Source of the DNA: Benincasa hispida
Taxonomy: Eukaryota; Streptophyta; Magnoliopsida; Cucurbitales; Cucurbitaceae
DNA: 64,000 nucleotides
Assembly (NCBI RefSeq): GCF_009727055.1
Contig: NC_052353.1
Location: 47,117,326-47,181,325, forward strand
Reading direction: 5' to 3'
Made by a program: the position numbers and the translations under genes. Below are positions 22,380-33,564 of the stretch, one piece after another. Under the pieces are notes generated by a model. It made no database searches. It saw nothing but the letters and a program-made list of their open reading frames with translations, and had not been told where the DNA came from. Within the stretch, counting starts at the first letter, position 1, and each line of letters starts with the position of its first letter.

Positions 22380-23721
22380 GCCCTTTTTTTCACACACAAA
22401 TTTATCGACACTATCGCGTGCGCCAGCCCCGATTCCATTTCTCTCTTACCCAACCCTAACTGATTCTCTTCATCATGCAAATCGTCTGTCCATCCGTGGT
22501 TGTCCGCCGGCCATTCGTCGGTCTCTCGTCAGTCTCCATCAAGTTTGTCGTCCATCCTTCAGTCTCCAACCGTCGATCTCATCGTGTTAGTGTTCAGATC
22601 TGTAGCCGTGGTTACAAACCTGCCAGTGGATCATCGGTTCGTTAGTCGTCTCTCCAGTGAGTCGTCGGTCGTCTCTGCCAGTGGGTCATCTTTGTCGTGG
22701 GTCGTCTCTACCGTTGCTAGTCTCTGTCGTTCAGATCTGTAGCGGTCTCTCCTGCCACAAATCAAAATGTTAATAGTGTAGGTCTCTGCCACAATGAAAG
22801 TAACAATGGTATTTGATTTTGTGTTTACAACAGATATGGTATAAAACTCAACAAATTATCGTTGATTTGTGGATTAACAGGTTATGGTACACCATGTATT
22901 GATTTGTGTTTACAATAGAGTATAGATGTCACTATATCGTGGTCGCTGCCACAATGAAAGTAATGATGATATCATAAGAGTTCAAGCAAATGGTTAATGT
23001 GTAAGGTCTCTGCCACAATGGTATTTGATTTGTATTTACAATAGAGTATTTGATTTGTGTTTTTTGAACTCCGAAAGGTTAATGTAGGTCTTTCTTCCTT
23101 ATGAATGTTCACATAGAATATCTAGATATCATGAGACCGTTTGCTGAATTTGTGAATTATTGACAAATACCATCATGATATATAAATTTGTGAAAAAATA
23201 AAGGTTATAGATTTTTATATGCAGGTTCATGACAGCAAATTATCCTGAAGCCCTCCATTATTGGCAAACATTACATGATAGTATAAATTCTTAGACTTTC
23301 TTTTTAGGATTGTTGATTCATTGTTTGAATATGTTAAATTGAGATAAGAATTAAACTATTTTAGAGTAAGGTTTCTTTGGAAAGTAGTTGAATTAAAATC
23401 TTTGAGTCAACTCATTTGAGCAATAATGAAATGATTTTGAGTGAAGTTTTTCATTTGTTAGGTTCAAGTTTGACGTGTAAGGCTAAATTTTGATTCTTGG
23501 GATTTGGAAGGAAGATAGGAAGATTGCATTGGACGTGTTTAAGAAGGTTGACAAGTGGAGAAGTTGCACCCAACACAAAGAAGACAAAAAGGACTTCATA
23601 AAAACATTAATACAAGTACAAGGTAATATTATAAGATACTTATCTTAAAAGTCTATTTGTTCTAAATTTGTTGACATTGCATATTTTACAATCATAATTT
23701 TATGCTTTAAATTTTTCCTTC

Positions 23722-23779
<58 letters not shown>

Positions 23780-23812
23780 GTATTTGTAGATTAAGTTGCA
23801 TATTTTACAATC
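22380..23812. other. Non-coding region between CACTA left end and TNP2 start
   Basis: About 22400-22745 is pyrimidine-rich with repeated CGTC and GTCTC words. The phrase GTCTCTGCCACAAT recurs at about 22782, 22948 (variant) and 23007. The rest is AT-rich and ends in the ATT microsatellite. It probably holds the promoter and leader of the transposase gene. No ORF is credible. Confidence 0.4.
23726..23779. repeat. (ATT)n microsatellite, about 18 units
   Basis: Uninterrupted ATT repeats about 35 bp upstream of the TNP2-like start codon. Confidence 0.9.
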
Positions 23813-26343
23813 ATGGATAAGTCATGGATGAAAATAAATCGAATGTCAGCTAAGTATGGTTTAGGGGTCGAGATGTTTATTAAAAATGGTCTACAACATT
23901 TAAATATACCGAATGTCATGAGTTGTCCATATTTGAAGTGTGTGAAGCAAAGACTCTAGACGTGAACAAAATAAGAGACCACTTATTTTTTAATGGTATA
24001 GATCAAAGTTATCAGACATGGATTTTTCAATGTGAATCATTACTGATTAAGAGAAACAATGAAAATCTGTCTACTAGTGAAAGAGACGAAGTAGATGAGG
24101 ATGATGTTGATGTTGATGACACAATTGGAATGTTTGAGGCTGCATACAATAACTATTTTAATGGAAAATTCGATAATTTTGAAGAATTATTAGATGATGC
24201 GAAGAAACCATTGTACCCAAATTGTAAAACTTTTTCCAAAATATCTACATTGGTAAAGTTATATAATTTGAAGCTAAATTTGGATGGAGCGATAAGAGTT
24301 TCACTGAGTTGTTGGAAATAATTCATGACATATTACCTAGTCCTAATGAAATTCCAACTTCTACTTATGAAACAAAAAAGATGTTGGGTACTCTTGGAAT
24401 GAAGTACGAGAAGATTCATGTATGTAAAAATGATTGTTGCTTGTTTAGAAAAGAACTCTCTAATGCAAATGTATGCCCCATTTGTGGTACGTCAAGATGT
24501 TAGTTCAAAAAAATTTAAACGAAAAGGCTAAGAATATCCCAGCAAAAGTCATATTGTATTTCCCCTCAATTCCAAGATTTGAAAGAATGTTTCGAAGTAA
24601 AGAAACAACAAGTTTATTGACGTGGCATGCTTAAAAAAAAAATAGAAACAGATGGTTTATTAAAACATCCCAAAGATGCCCTACTGTGGAAAAAAATTGA
24701 CAATTTGTTGCCAGAGTTTGGGTCAGAACCTATAAATCTTCGATTGGCTCTTTCGACAGATGGAGTAAATCCACATAGAGATCTTAGTAGTGGATATAGT
24801 TGTTGGCCAGTAATGTTAGTGACGTACAATCTACCTCCATGGTTGTGCATGAAGCGAAAATTTTTTATGTTGACTTCACTAATATCTGGTCCTAAACAAC
24901 CGGAAACTGACATAGATGTTTATTTAGCTCCGTTAGTAGATGACTTGAAAAAACTTTGGAAAGATGGGGTAAAATGTTACGAAGCATATGAAGAACAACG
25001 TTTCATGCTTAAAGCCATTTTATTATGGATCATTAATGATTTTCCTGTGTATGGTAACTTGTGTGGTTGTATGGTTAAAATATATCATGCATGTCCAATT
25101 TGTGGAGAGAATATTTCATCCACTTATTTACCAAAAGACAAGAAGATGGAATATCTCAGGCATCGCAAGTTTCTACCCCGCCATCATCCATATAGGAAAC
25201 AAAAGAAAGCTTTTAATGGCGCACAAGAATTATAATTTATCCAAAACCATTGAGTAGGGAAGAAATTCTTGCAGAAACAAGTAAGTATCAATATTCATTT
25301 GGTAAGAAAACTATCAAAGAAAAGAACAGTGGAGATAGCACTTCAACTTATTGGAAGAAAAAACTATTCTTTTCGAGTTAGAATACTGGAAGTATCTTGA
25401 CGTATGACATTGTTTAGACATGATGCATATTGAAAAGAATGTATGTGCAAATCTTATTGGCACATTGCTTGATATTCCTTGTAAAACGAAGGATGGAATA
25501 AAAACTCGACTAGATTTTGTGGAACTGAACATTAGATCAGAGTTAGTCCCTCAAGTAGGAGAGAAAAAGGACTTTTTACCTCCCGCATGTTATACATTAA
25601 CACGAGGTGAGAAATTGAGCTCTTGTAAGGTACTATCAGAAATTAAAGTACTTGAAGGCTATTCATCGAACATTCAAAGTTTAGTGTCACTCACAGATTT
25701 GAAACTTTACAGACTTATGTCGTATGACCATCACGTTATTATGCAACAATTATTACCGGTAGCCATTCGTGATATTTTACCCAAACATGTAAGACTTGCA
25801 ATTACTCGCCTATGCTTCTTCTAATGCTATATGTTGCAAGGCAATCGATTCATCTCAGTTAAAGGGTATGCAAAAGGATATCGTTGTCACTCTATGCCTT
25901 TTAGAAAAATATTTTCCATCATCATTCTTCACAATAATGGTACACATTGTAGTGCATTTTGTAAGAGAAGTTGACTTTTGTGGATCTATTTATTTGAGGT
26001 GGATGTATCCTTTTGAACGATACATGAAAGTGTTGAAAACTTATGTACGAAATAGAAATCGACCAAAAGGATGTGTTGGAGAAAATTATATTGATGAAGA
26101 GACTATAAAGTTTTATTCTGAATTCGTATCTGTTGTTAATTCTATTGGACTAAACTCATCAACAAAGAAAGTGAATTCAAACATTGATAGAGCATTGTCA
26201 GCTGCTTCTTTTATCAAACCGAGTAAGGATGAGTTAGATCAAGCTCATCTTTATGTCATGCAAAATGTAAATGATGTGCTTCCTTACGTCAAGTATGTAG
26301 ATCTCCATCTTATTCTCGTTTTAGGTTACTTAATTATTCAATA
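23813..26343 (+). pseudogene. TNP2-like CACTA transposase (Transposase_21 and DUF4218 parts)
   Basis: Starts ATG at 23813 (MDKSWMKINRMSAKYGLGVE), a typical TNP2 opening. A frameshift near 23945 leads to KIRDHLFFNGIDQSYQTW, and another near 24285 to KKMLGTLGMKYEKIHVC and CPICGTSRC. The main Transposase_21 block (24627-25235) has LALSTDGVNPHRD, SCWPVMLVTYNLPPWLCMK and ACPICGE. MHIEKNVCANLIGTLLD follows at 25425-25475, and the DUF4218 block at 25860-26130 has HIVVHFVREVDFCGS and RWMYPFERYMK. At least four frame breaks or stops make it inactive. It would bind the terminal repeats and cut the element in an intact copy. Confidence 0.85.
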
Positions 26344-26550
26344 ATCTACTAACTTTGTCATTTATAATAGGCAACATATGGATATTTTGTCTAGCTTAAT
26401 TCTGGTAAAAATAAAAGTAGAAAGTGGCTTCAAGAAGAGCATAATCGTACATTCAGTCAGTGGTTGTCCACACAGGTAATGTCTAGAGACCTACTATTTG
26501 ATGTATAATTAAATGTTAACTACTAAAATATTATGGAATATATCGTAGGT

Positions 26551-27031
26551 TGCACTAACTCTCGAAGTTCCCAAAAATTTCATATCGCCTTCTTTGAGAT
26601 GGATAGCTAATGGATCTTGTCCAACTGGGGAAAAATATTCTTGTTACGTGGTCAATGGTTACTACTATCACACAAAGAATTGCAATGATGTTAGGAGGGT
26701 TCAAAATAGTGGAGTTCATATAACGGCTACCACAATGCAAGTCTATAGTGCTAAGGATAAAAGGCCCCTCATGTCAAATATGACCTTTTATGGTGTAATA
26801 CAAAAAATATGGGAGCTTGAGTATCATGGATTATCATTTATTTTATTCAAATGTAATTGGGTTGAGAATAGAACTGGAGTCAAAACAGACGAGTTTGGGT
26901 TTACTATTGTGGACCTCAGTCGTATTGGACATAAACCAGACCCATTTATTTTAGCCTCCCAAGCAAAACAATTGTTCTATATAAAAGACCCCGCAAATTC
27001 GGGTTGGTCAATTGTTTTAACAATTCCATAA
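26551..27031 (+). pseudogene. DUF4216 C-terminal part of the CACTA transposase
   Basis: This open segment has the DUF4216 pattern: VNGYYYHTKNCNDVRRVQNS, YYGVI-like FYGVIQKIWELEY, FKCNWVENRTGVKTDEFGFT, DLSRIGHKPDPFILASQAKQ and FYIKDP. In plant CACTA proteins this domain follows Transposase_21 and DUF4218 in one polypeptide. Here it is separated by AT-rich, intron-like sequence (26344-26550) and ends at a stop at 27029-27031. The downstream peptide continues for about 50 more residues in the same style beyond that stop. Confidence 0.8.
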
Positions 27032-27301
27032 CGAACAATTGAGAATGATTTTTATGAAAATGAAATAGGAGATATGCTACAAGAGTGTGGTTATGGAGGT
27101 ATGCAAAGAATGCCCAATGTTGATACATCTATTGAGATTGATGATACAATATCCACATACATTAGAAATGATTGTGAGGGTAGATAGGTTGATAAATAAT
27201 GTATTATACATGGTATGTCATTTACTATGGCTATATGTATTTAAATAATAAGATTATATGTTTTTTATGTGAGTAATATTTTTTTTTCCTTGCAGATTGA
27301 C

Positions 27302-28932
27302 ATGGAAACTTCAACAAGTAGCAACGAGGATGATAGAAATATGATCCCACAAAAACATAGCAGAATAAGTATACCACGTGACCCAACTACAATGTATGAG
27401 TCAGCACAAATAAGGACATCTGGGCAACGGTTGACCATCAATTATAATGAACATGGACAACCGGTTGGATCTGGAGCAAAGAAGATGCAGAGTTATATAG
27501 AAGTTTGTGCTCGACAAAAAATTTCTATAACGTATGATTCTTGGAAAAAAGTTCTAAACCATTTAAAAGACAAACTTTTTTTATTGTGCAGCGGTATGTT
27601 TTCTAAACTTTTAATTCATGTGCGTAGTAGTTTATTAGTTTATTGTTTAACTAGTTTTTTCATTGTGCAGATGTCGTTCAATGTGGACTCTAAGTTCAAA
27701 CATTGTATACTAATGTCTACTGCATCTAGGAAGTTTCGGACTTTCAAGACAACATTGACTCAAAAGTTCATACTTCCATTTAAGGATGAACCATCGGTCT
27801 TGCAATTTTCACCCCCAACAATATTCTCATATAGAGCAAGATCATTGGACATCGTTCATCAATGAACGATTGAGTGAAGAATGGGAGGTAAGTCATTCAC
27901 AATAAATTACATGTCAACATTATCATTGTTTCGATAGGTAACTTCAACTTGATTTGTTGTACAGAGAATCAGTCGTCTGAAAAAGAAAAACGTGCGAAAT
28001 GTGTATATAATCACCACATTTCTTAGAAGGGCTATGCGAATCTTGCCCAAGAATTAGTGAGTTATTCGACTTAAATTAAATCTTTTATTCTAATATGTTT
28101 ATGTTAACTAAATATGTATGTTCATGTAGAACCTATCGAATGACCCTTCTTATCAGGCGACTTTATGGAAAGAAGCAAGAAAAGGAAAGAATAATGAATA
28201 CTTTGATGAAGTTACTCGAGAATGTGCCACTTGGATTGTAAGTATATATTGTGCAAAGTTTAAGATGGCATATATATAATGTTTGGAACTTGTGATGATA
28301 TAGATATTGTGTGAAAATTGTAATATGTTTTATAGGATAAATTGCTGAAGTACATGAAGGTGAAGATGTTCTCACCAAAACATTGGGTATGGAAGAACAT
28401 TGGGGACGTGTTAGAGGAATGGGTGATTTTGTTTCCCATTCTCAATATTTCAATTAATAAAACCAAAGTCCTCAATGAGCCAAGAAATTGAAGGAGGCTC
28501 TAGTGAAAAAAATGTTTGACATGGTAAAGTGTCAAGAGAAAGAACTCACAATAGACAATCTCATCAGTCCAAATCATCTGTTGGAAGTGTAGCACTAAGT
28601 GCATCTGAAGAAGCAGATGTCTGAAGAAGATTTGGAGGTAATTTATTTGTTGTGACTTTTAAATTTTAATCATATTGTACGTGTTTAACCAGCATGACAT
28701 AAGTTCTTTTAAATTTGTTAAGGGGACACCATGCCACTTGGCTATAGGAACTGTAGAAAATATTGTTGCAGTAGCCATAATATTTGTTGATGACGATGTA
28801 TCATGTTTAACTGTTAAAGTTCTGATTGACATTGTCATTGGAGAAGATTTGCCTATACCAATTCCTATGAAGGGTAATATAGATTGGAAATATTGTAATA
28901 GATTGGAAATATTGATTCTTGTTTGTGGATAA
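27302..28932 (+). pseudogene. TNPA-like second CACTA protein, broken into exons
   Basis: Starts ATG at 27302 after a possible intron end (TTTCCTTGCAG). The first part has YNEHGQPVGSGAKKMQSYIE and ISITYDSWKKV, and the next FKHCILMSTASRKFRTFKTT, RSLDIVHQ-like text then INERLSEEWE in another frame. Later come REAMRILPKN-like and DATLWKEARKGKN-like pieces with clear intron-like gaps. The final part (about 28715-28930) has GTPCHLAIGTVENIVAVAII and IDIVIGEDLPIPIPMKG. These are marks of the Transposase_24/TNPA-like group that binds subterminal repeats. Frame changes suggest it is dead, although some breaks may be real introns. Confidence 0.75.
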
Positions 28933-29109
28933 ATTCATAGGTGGAAGACAAATATTGATGGGTTTGCCATGCAAATTTTTTTATACTTTTTAATATAAAA
29001 CAATGACGGACATTTCCTGACCCAACACGAGACATATAATATCGTTTTTAAATTATTGACCAAAAAATTGGATTCGGCAATAGAATTTAAAAAAAAAAAA
29101 ACAGACAGA

Positions 29110-29365
29110 TTCAGGCTTCAATGTCGGTTAAGAATTTTAAAAAAATAACACAGGCTTTAATGGCGGTTGCAACCGACATTGAAGGCCTTTAATGTCAGTT
29201 GGAAATGTCACTGAAGATCTTTAATGTCGGTTGCAACTGACATTGAAGGTCTTTAATATCGGTTGCAAACAACATTGAAGGTTGTGTTAAAACCGACATT
29301 AAAGACAACCGATATTAAAGGGCTTTAATAATACTATCTTTAATGTCGGTTGTCAACTGACATTA
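29110..29365. repeat. Right subterminal palindromic array of the CACTA element
   Basis: At least eight TGTCGGTT or AACCGACATT words (with variants such as AACTGACATT) alternate in both orientations, separated by GAAGGTCTTTA-like spacers. The array can fold into several hairpins and mirrors the left-end array at 22260-22345. Confidence 0.8.
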
Positions 29366-29386
29366 AAATTCAAAATTGTTTACGTT

Positions 29387-30759
29387 ATGAAATATATGGG
29401 TTAGAAATGAATTTCTGTGAAAACAAATCTCTTATTATAGTCGTACATTTCCCCATGGATGGGACGCAAGTAAGAGGCATAAAGCACCACAATCACAATC
29501 CCTAGAGACAAAGCTTTATTTACATTACAAGCCCAAAACCCAAAGCATACAAGGGTTGTTTTCTGGGGATTCTAATGTGTCTTAAAAAGGCCCTTTTATG
29601 TGGATGTATGCTGTCAAATTCTCTCAACTAAATTCCCTTAAAAACTAACAAAGAGACGTGTAAGAGTAGGATTCAATGAAATCCCATCTTCGAAAATGGA
29701 CCAATTTTCAACAAACTCAGCTGCTCATGATTCACCAACTTCTTCAAATTGTATTATATTAATCTTTTTTACTATAAGTTCATCACTGCACTCACAGATC
29801 AGTTGAATTCATTTCTCTCTTTAATTCTAATGTCAAAGAGGGCCTACATAAAATGTATTTAGGTCCTTCTTTGGTTATTGAAGAGTCGTATACAAGTAAT
29901 TTACTTGTAAATCCATCTCTATCTGGTCCATGAAAAATTGGATGTTAAAACAACCCCAATACCCCATAAATCCCCTATGATAAGGTTGCTGTGCCTTTCC
30001 AACTTGTGTGATTGAGACATCATTCGATTAATGGAAAGAATTTTTTAGTTTACTTTAAAGAAGACAAAAATCTTGATATTCAAAAGTAAACACTATATAT
30101 GATGGTAACATTTAAAAATAAAAATAATAATATTATAGAATACATAAAATATAAAAGAAATAGAGAATCAACAAACAGATTTGCATAGTTCACTAACAGT
30201 GTATTAACTACGTCCACGGAGGAGAGGAAAAACAATTTTATTAGAAGAAATTTTACAAAATTACAAAATAAATAGCGTCTCCAAGGTTAGAGAGTTTATA
30301 TAGTGCATTTCTTTAAACCTAAGTGGAAAAAGGAAAAAATTAAATAATTAAATATATGTAAGATGTCAATTCCCTAAACCCTAGGAGACCGCATCGTTCA
30401 AAGTACCAAATAATAAATTCAGGGCATTCCAATAAATACTCTAATCCTGTTTACTTTCTCCTTTCACATTAGGAAGTTTCTTCTTTAAAAATATATTTTT
30501 TTTTTTAATGTGGTGGGGTTTCAAATCATTTTTAAATTATCAATATTCTAACTGCGAGAAACAATTAATAGGAGTATTCTCATACTACCTTAAGTTCTTT
30601 TTACTTAACATCAATGAAAATTAACGGAGGATAGTTATAATGAGTAGCATTTTTAGGGATAATGATTAAGCATATAACAATATTGTTTAGGAGTTATAAA
30701 TATAACAAAATCTGTTAGTGATAGACTCTATTAGTGATAGATTTTATCACTGATAGACT
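29387..30759. other. Gene-free region between CACTA and copia L2
   Basis: I see no credible ORF, LTR or structured repeat in most of this stretch. At 30712-30757 short GATAGAC/CTATTAGTGATAGA words occur that also build the foldback element at 36287-36425. Confidence 0.4.
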
Positions 30760-31465
30760 TGTTAGTCAAAATTTAATTTTAAATAAAAAAAAACATTTTG
30801 AGAATCCTACCTTGCTAAGTTTAAAAAGTGAAATCTCCTTTATAAACTCCCACCTTGAGTTATGGGGTTGGACCCTAAGGGGATACCCATGTTTTAGAGG
30901 GGGTAAGGAAATAGGCAAATGTGGGTATAGTGGAAATCCCACACGCGTACCGCCACCACCATTCATCCGATCAAGCATGCATATGATTATTATTTTATTA
31001 TTATTATTATTATTTCTATTATTTTTTTTTAAAAAAAATATAGAGTAAAAGAAAAAATTCTCCAGTTATCTCGCGTGCTTCTTATGCGTAGTCCTCGTGC
31101 ATGTTCTACGATTGTATGCACTCCTCTCCTCATTCGTTTTGCATTATCATTGGCCTTCAAGGTCTATAAACGGTGCGAAGCTTTCATCATTTTTACACAA
31201 CAAAAAAAATTATACACAATCTCAGTTTTTCGAGCATATCAATCTTGAAGGGTGTGAGTTTTCTGATCGATTCCAGTACAATTCCATTCGAGACAATTTT
31301 ATTTGGGCTGTTTTATCCTGGGGACGACGTGACTATTGTTGAACTGCTTGCACAAGGGGCATAGCCGTGAAACATCATAAAGAGAGCGAGCTCCGCGACT
31401 CAACCTATAACCGTTTTCTATTTGCAGGTTCAATTCAACTTTCAGCGTTGTTTGATCGTACTTGT
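30760..31465 (+). repeat. Copia family L2, 5' LTR
   Basis: Starts TGTTAGTCAAAATTTAATTT and shares with 39409-40041 plus 42113-42274 the blocks GAGAATC, TAAGTTTAAAAAGTG, TCTCCTTTATAAA, TTTATTTGGGCTGTTTTATCC, GACGACGTGAC and GTTTGATCGTACTTGT. Length is about 0.7 kb; the end is approximate. CTTTATAAA near 30838 may be a promoter TATA. It is followed by plus-strand copia coding remains. Confidence 0.75.
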
Positions 31466-31745
31466 CTTCTGTCCACCACAGGTTGCTGTTCCAATAATTT
31501 TAAGATGTTTGTCCATCTACCGCTGTTGTGATGGCCCTTTCTCATAAAGATATTATGTCCTCCGACCTCAACCGTCCATTCCAATTCAAATGAGCAAACT
31601 TTAAATGTTAGAAGCAAAAGATGTTGTTCTTCCTCACCATCAAGGAGGTTGTTGACGTCTATACTACGAAGAAGTTAATTATCCTAATGTAAGATCCTAT
31701 TGGACAATAAATCAGAGATGCAACTAATTGGGAAGAAAAAGATTT

Positions 31746-33128
31746 TTTATGCAAAAAAAATTATTTTAAATGGTTTGATTGATGATTTGTGTTATTATTA
31801 TAGTACAATGAAGACAGCAAAAGAAGTATGGGATTCCCTATAGAAAAAAATATGATACCGAGGAGGCCGATTCGAAAAAGTATGTCGTTAGTCGTTACTT
31901 GAAGTTCCAAATGACGGATGACAAGTCTATGGAGGCACAGTCCCATGAATTGTAGAAGATAGCCCACGAGATTATAAGTGAAGGTATGTCTCTGAATGAG
32001 CAATTTCAAGTTGCTGTCATTATTGACAAATTGCCTTCATTTTGGAAGGACTTTAAGAATACCTTAAAGCATAAGACCAAGGTGTTCTCCTTAGAAAGTT
32101 TGATCACCCACTTGAGGATTGAGGAGGAAGCCCAGAAACAAGACCAGAGGGAAGAGGTAAACATTGTACGGAGAAAGCCTACCTCAGCTGTTGTGAAACC
32201 TAACCAAAAGCAAAATGAAACCAAGAGGAAAGATCATAATCGTGGATCTAGCAATCAGAACAATCAAAAGAAGTAGAAACCACCCTCAGGAGAAACAGTA
32301 CAATTTCTATGCAATAATTACAACAACTCTAGATATATGGCCAGGAACAATAGGAACAGGCATCGTCCTGCTGAGCAGACGAACTTTACAGAAAATTCGT
32401 TAACCATGATCACATAAATAAATGTGATCGGTGGTTCTGAAGGGTGGTGGATAGACACTGGCACTACGCGCCATGTCTGTCTTGACCTTAGTCTCTTTAA
32501 ATCTTATACTAAAACTAAGGATAAAAACATACTATTAGATGATCACCATTTAACGAAAGTTGTTGCAATCGACGAAGTGAAGTTGAAATTTACCTCCAAG
32601 AAGACTCTTACTTTGAAGGAAGTCTTCCACACTCTAGAGATAAGAAAGAATCTGGTCTCCGGTAGTCTCCTCGACAAGGTCGGCTTCACTCAGACAATAG
32701 GGATAGATTTATATAGCCTTACTAAGAATAATGTATTATGCAACTAATGGCATGTTCAAATTAAATCTAGAATTAAATAAAATGAAATCTTTTATTTATA
32801 TGTTGTGTTCATTTAATGTTTGGCATGCTAGATTTTGCCATGTTAATGAATGATTAATTAGTAACGTGATTAGGTTGGAAATGATTCCGAAGTTATCTGT
32901 GAATGAATTTGATAAATCTAAATATTGTCGTCAGGCTAAAATAACTAAGACTTTGTATAAATTTTGTATTTAGGGAATTTGAGCCTCTAGATTTAATTCA
33001 TTCTGACTTGTATAAATTCGCTGGTATCTTGACTAGGAATAGTAAACGATACTTTATTATTTTTATTGATGACTGTTCGAATTTCATGTTCATATACTTG
33101 TTGAAAAATAAAAGTTATGCTTTTGATG
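31746..33128 (+). pseudogene. Copia L2 gag, protease and integrase start
   Basis: Plus strand, in order: gag (STMKTAKEVWDSL, RYLKFQMTDDKSMEAQSHEL, QVAVIIDKLPSFWKDFKNTL; 31805-32150); a basic Asn/Gln/Lys-rich stretch; protease WWIDTGTTRHVCLDLSLFKS (32445-32500, where Asp-Thr-Gly replaces the usual Asp-Ser-Gly); FHTLEIRKNLVSGSLLDK; gag-pre-integrase RLEMIPKLSVNEF; and integrase start (LTRNSKRYFIIFIDDCSNF, 33030-33085). Several stops and frame changes occur. It ends at an abrupt join to a reversed L1 gag at about 33128. The element's RT part reappears at 37935. Confidence 0.85.
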
Positions 33129-33564
33129 CCATTCATCTCTGCCACGTTGAAGTAGTCCATTATGTTGAGAACATGTTCTCTAATAGATTCCCCTTCTTCC
33201 ATATGGGCATTGAAGATATGTTTAAGAGCGTCATGCCTGAGTTGTGTAGACATTTGTTCGAACATCCCCACAAGGACTCCATGATCTCACGGGCAGTAAT
33301 CATAGGCTCATGCTTATTGGCCAAGACTTCTGAAAGGCTTGCCAAGATATATGCTCGGGCCTTCTCGTTTGCTCGTGTCCATCACTCGTATGCTTCTCGA
33401 ACTTTTTTAGTAGCATTTGGAGCAGGAATAGGAGGACAATCCTCCATAAGGACAAAATAAAGGTCATCAATGATTAAAATCGTGTTGATTGTGTTTTTTC
33501 AGGTGGTATAATTTTCGCCCGTAAGTTTGTCAGCTGCGATTAAATTTAAAGTGGCGGAAGTCAT
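33129..33564 (-). pseudogene. Copia L1 gag N-terminal part
   Basis: Minus strand from ATG at 33564: MTSATLNLIAADKLTGENYT, then a stop, LIIDDLYFVLMEDCPPIP, EKARAYILASLSEVLANKHE, a 1-base frame change, MSTQLRHDALKHIFNAHMEE and EHVLNIMDYFNVAEMNG. This is the copia gag of the minus-strand L1 element whose LTR lies at 35722-37926. It is cut at 33129 by the junction with L2 integrase. Because of the junction, a plus-strand frame (33008-33460) reads through integrase into antisense gag; that frame is chimeric and not a gene. Confidence 0.8.

Larger units (their letters stand above)
22212..29386 (+). mobile_element. En/Spm (CACTA) DNA transposon, degenerate
   Basis: The left end is CACTCCAACAATTTTTGGC, a CACTA-class terminus. 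The right end near 29365-29386 is a degraded inverted copy (GACATTAAAATTCAAAATTG). Both ends carry subterminal arrays of the palindromic word AATGTCGGTT/AACCGACATT. Between them lie TNP2-like and TNPA-like ORFs on the plus strand in the order typical of autonomous plant CACTA elements. Length is about 7.2 kb. All ORFs carry frameshifts or stops, so it is no longer autonomous. The right boundary and the 3-bp target duplication could not be fixed. Confidence 0.8.

Noticed and set aside
22500..22742. 80-residue Ser/Val-rich plus-strand frame near the CACTA left end
   Set aside because: It lies in a pyrimidine-rich CGTC/GTCTC repeat and has no domain pattern or start context.
24614..24913. 99-residue minus-strand frame within the TNP2 region
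   Set aside because: Shadow of the well-supported plus-strand transposase reading.
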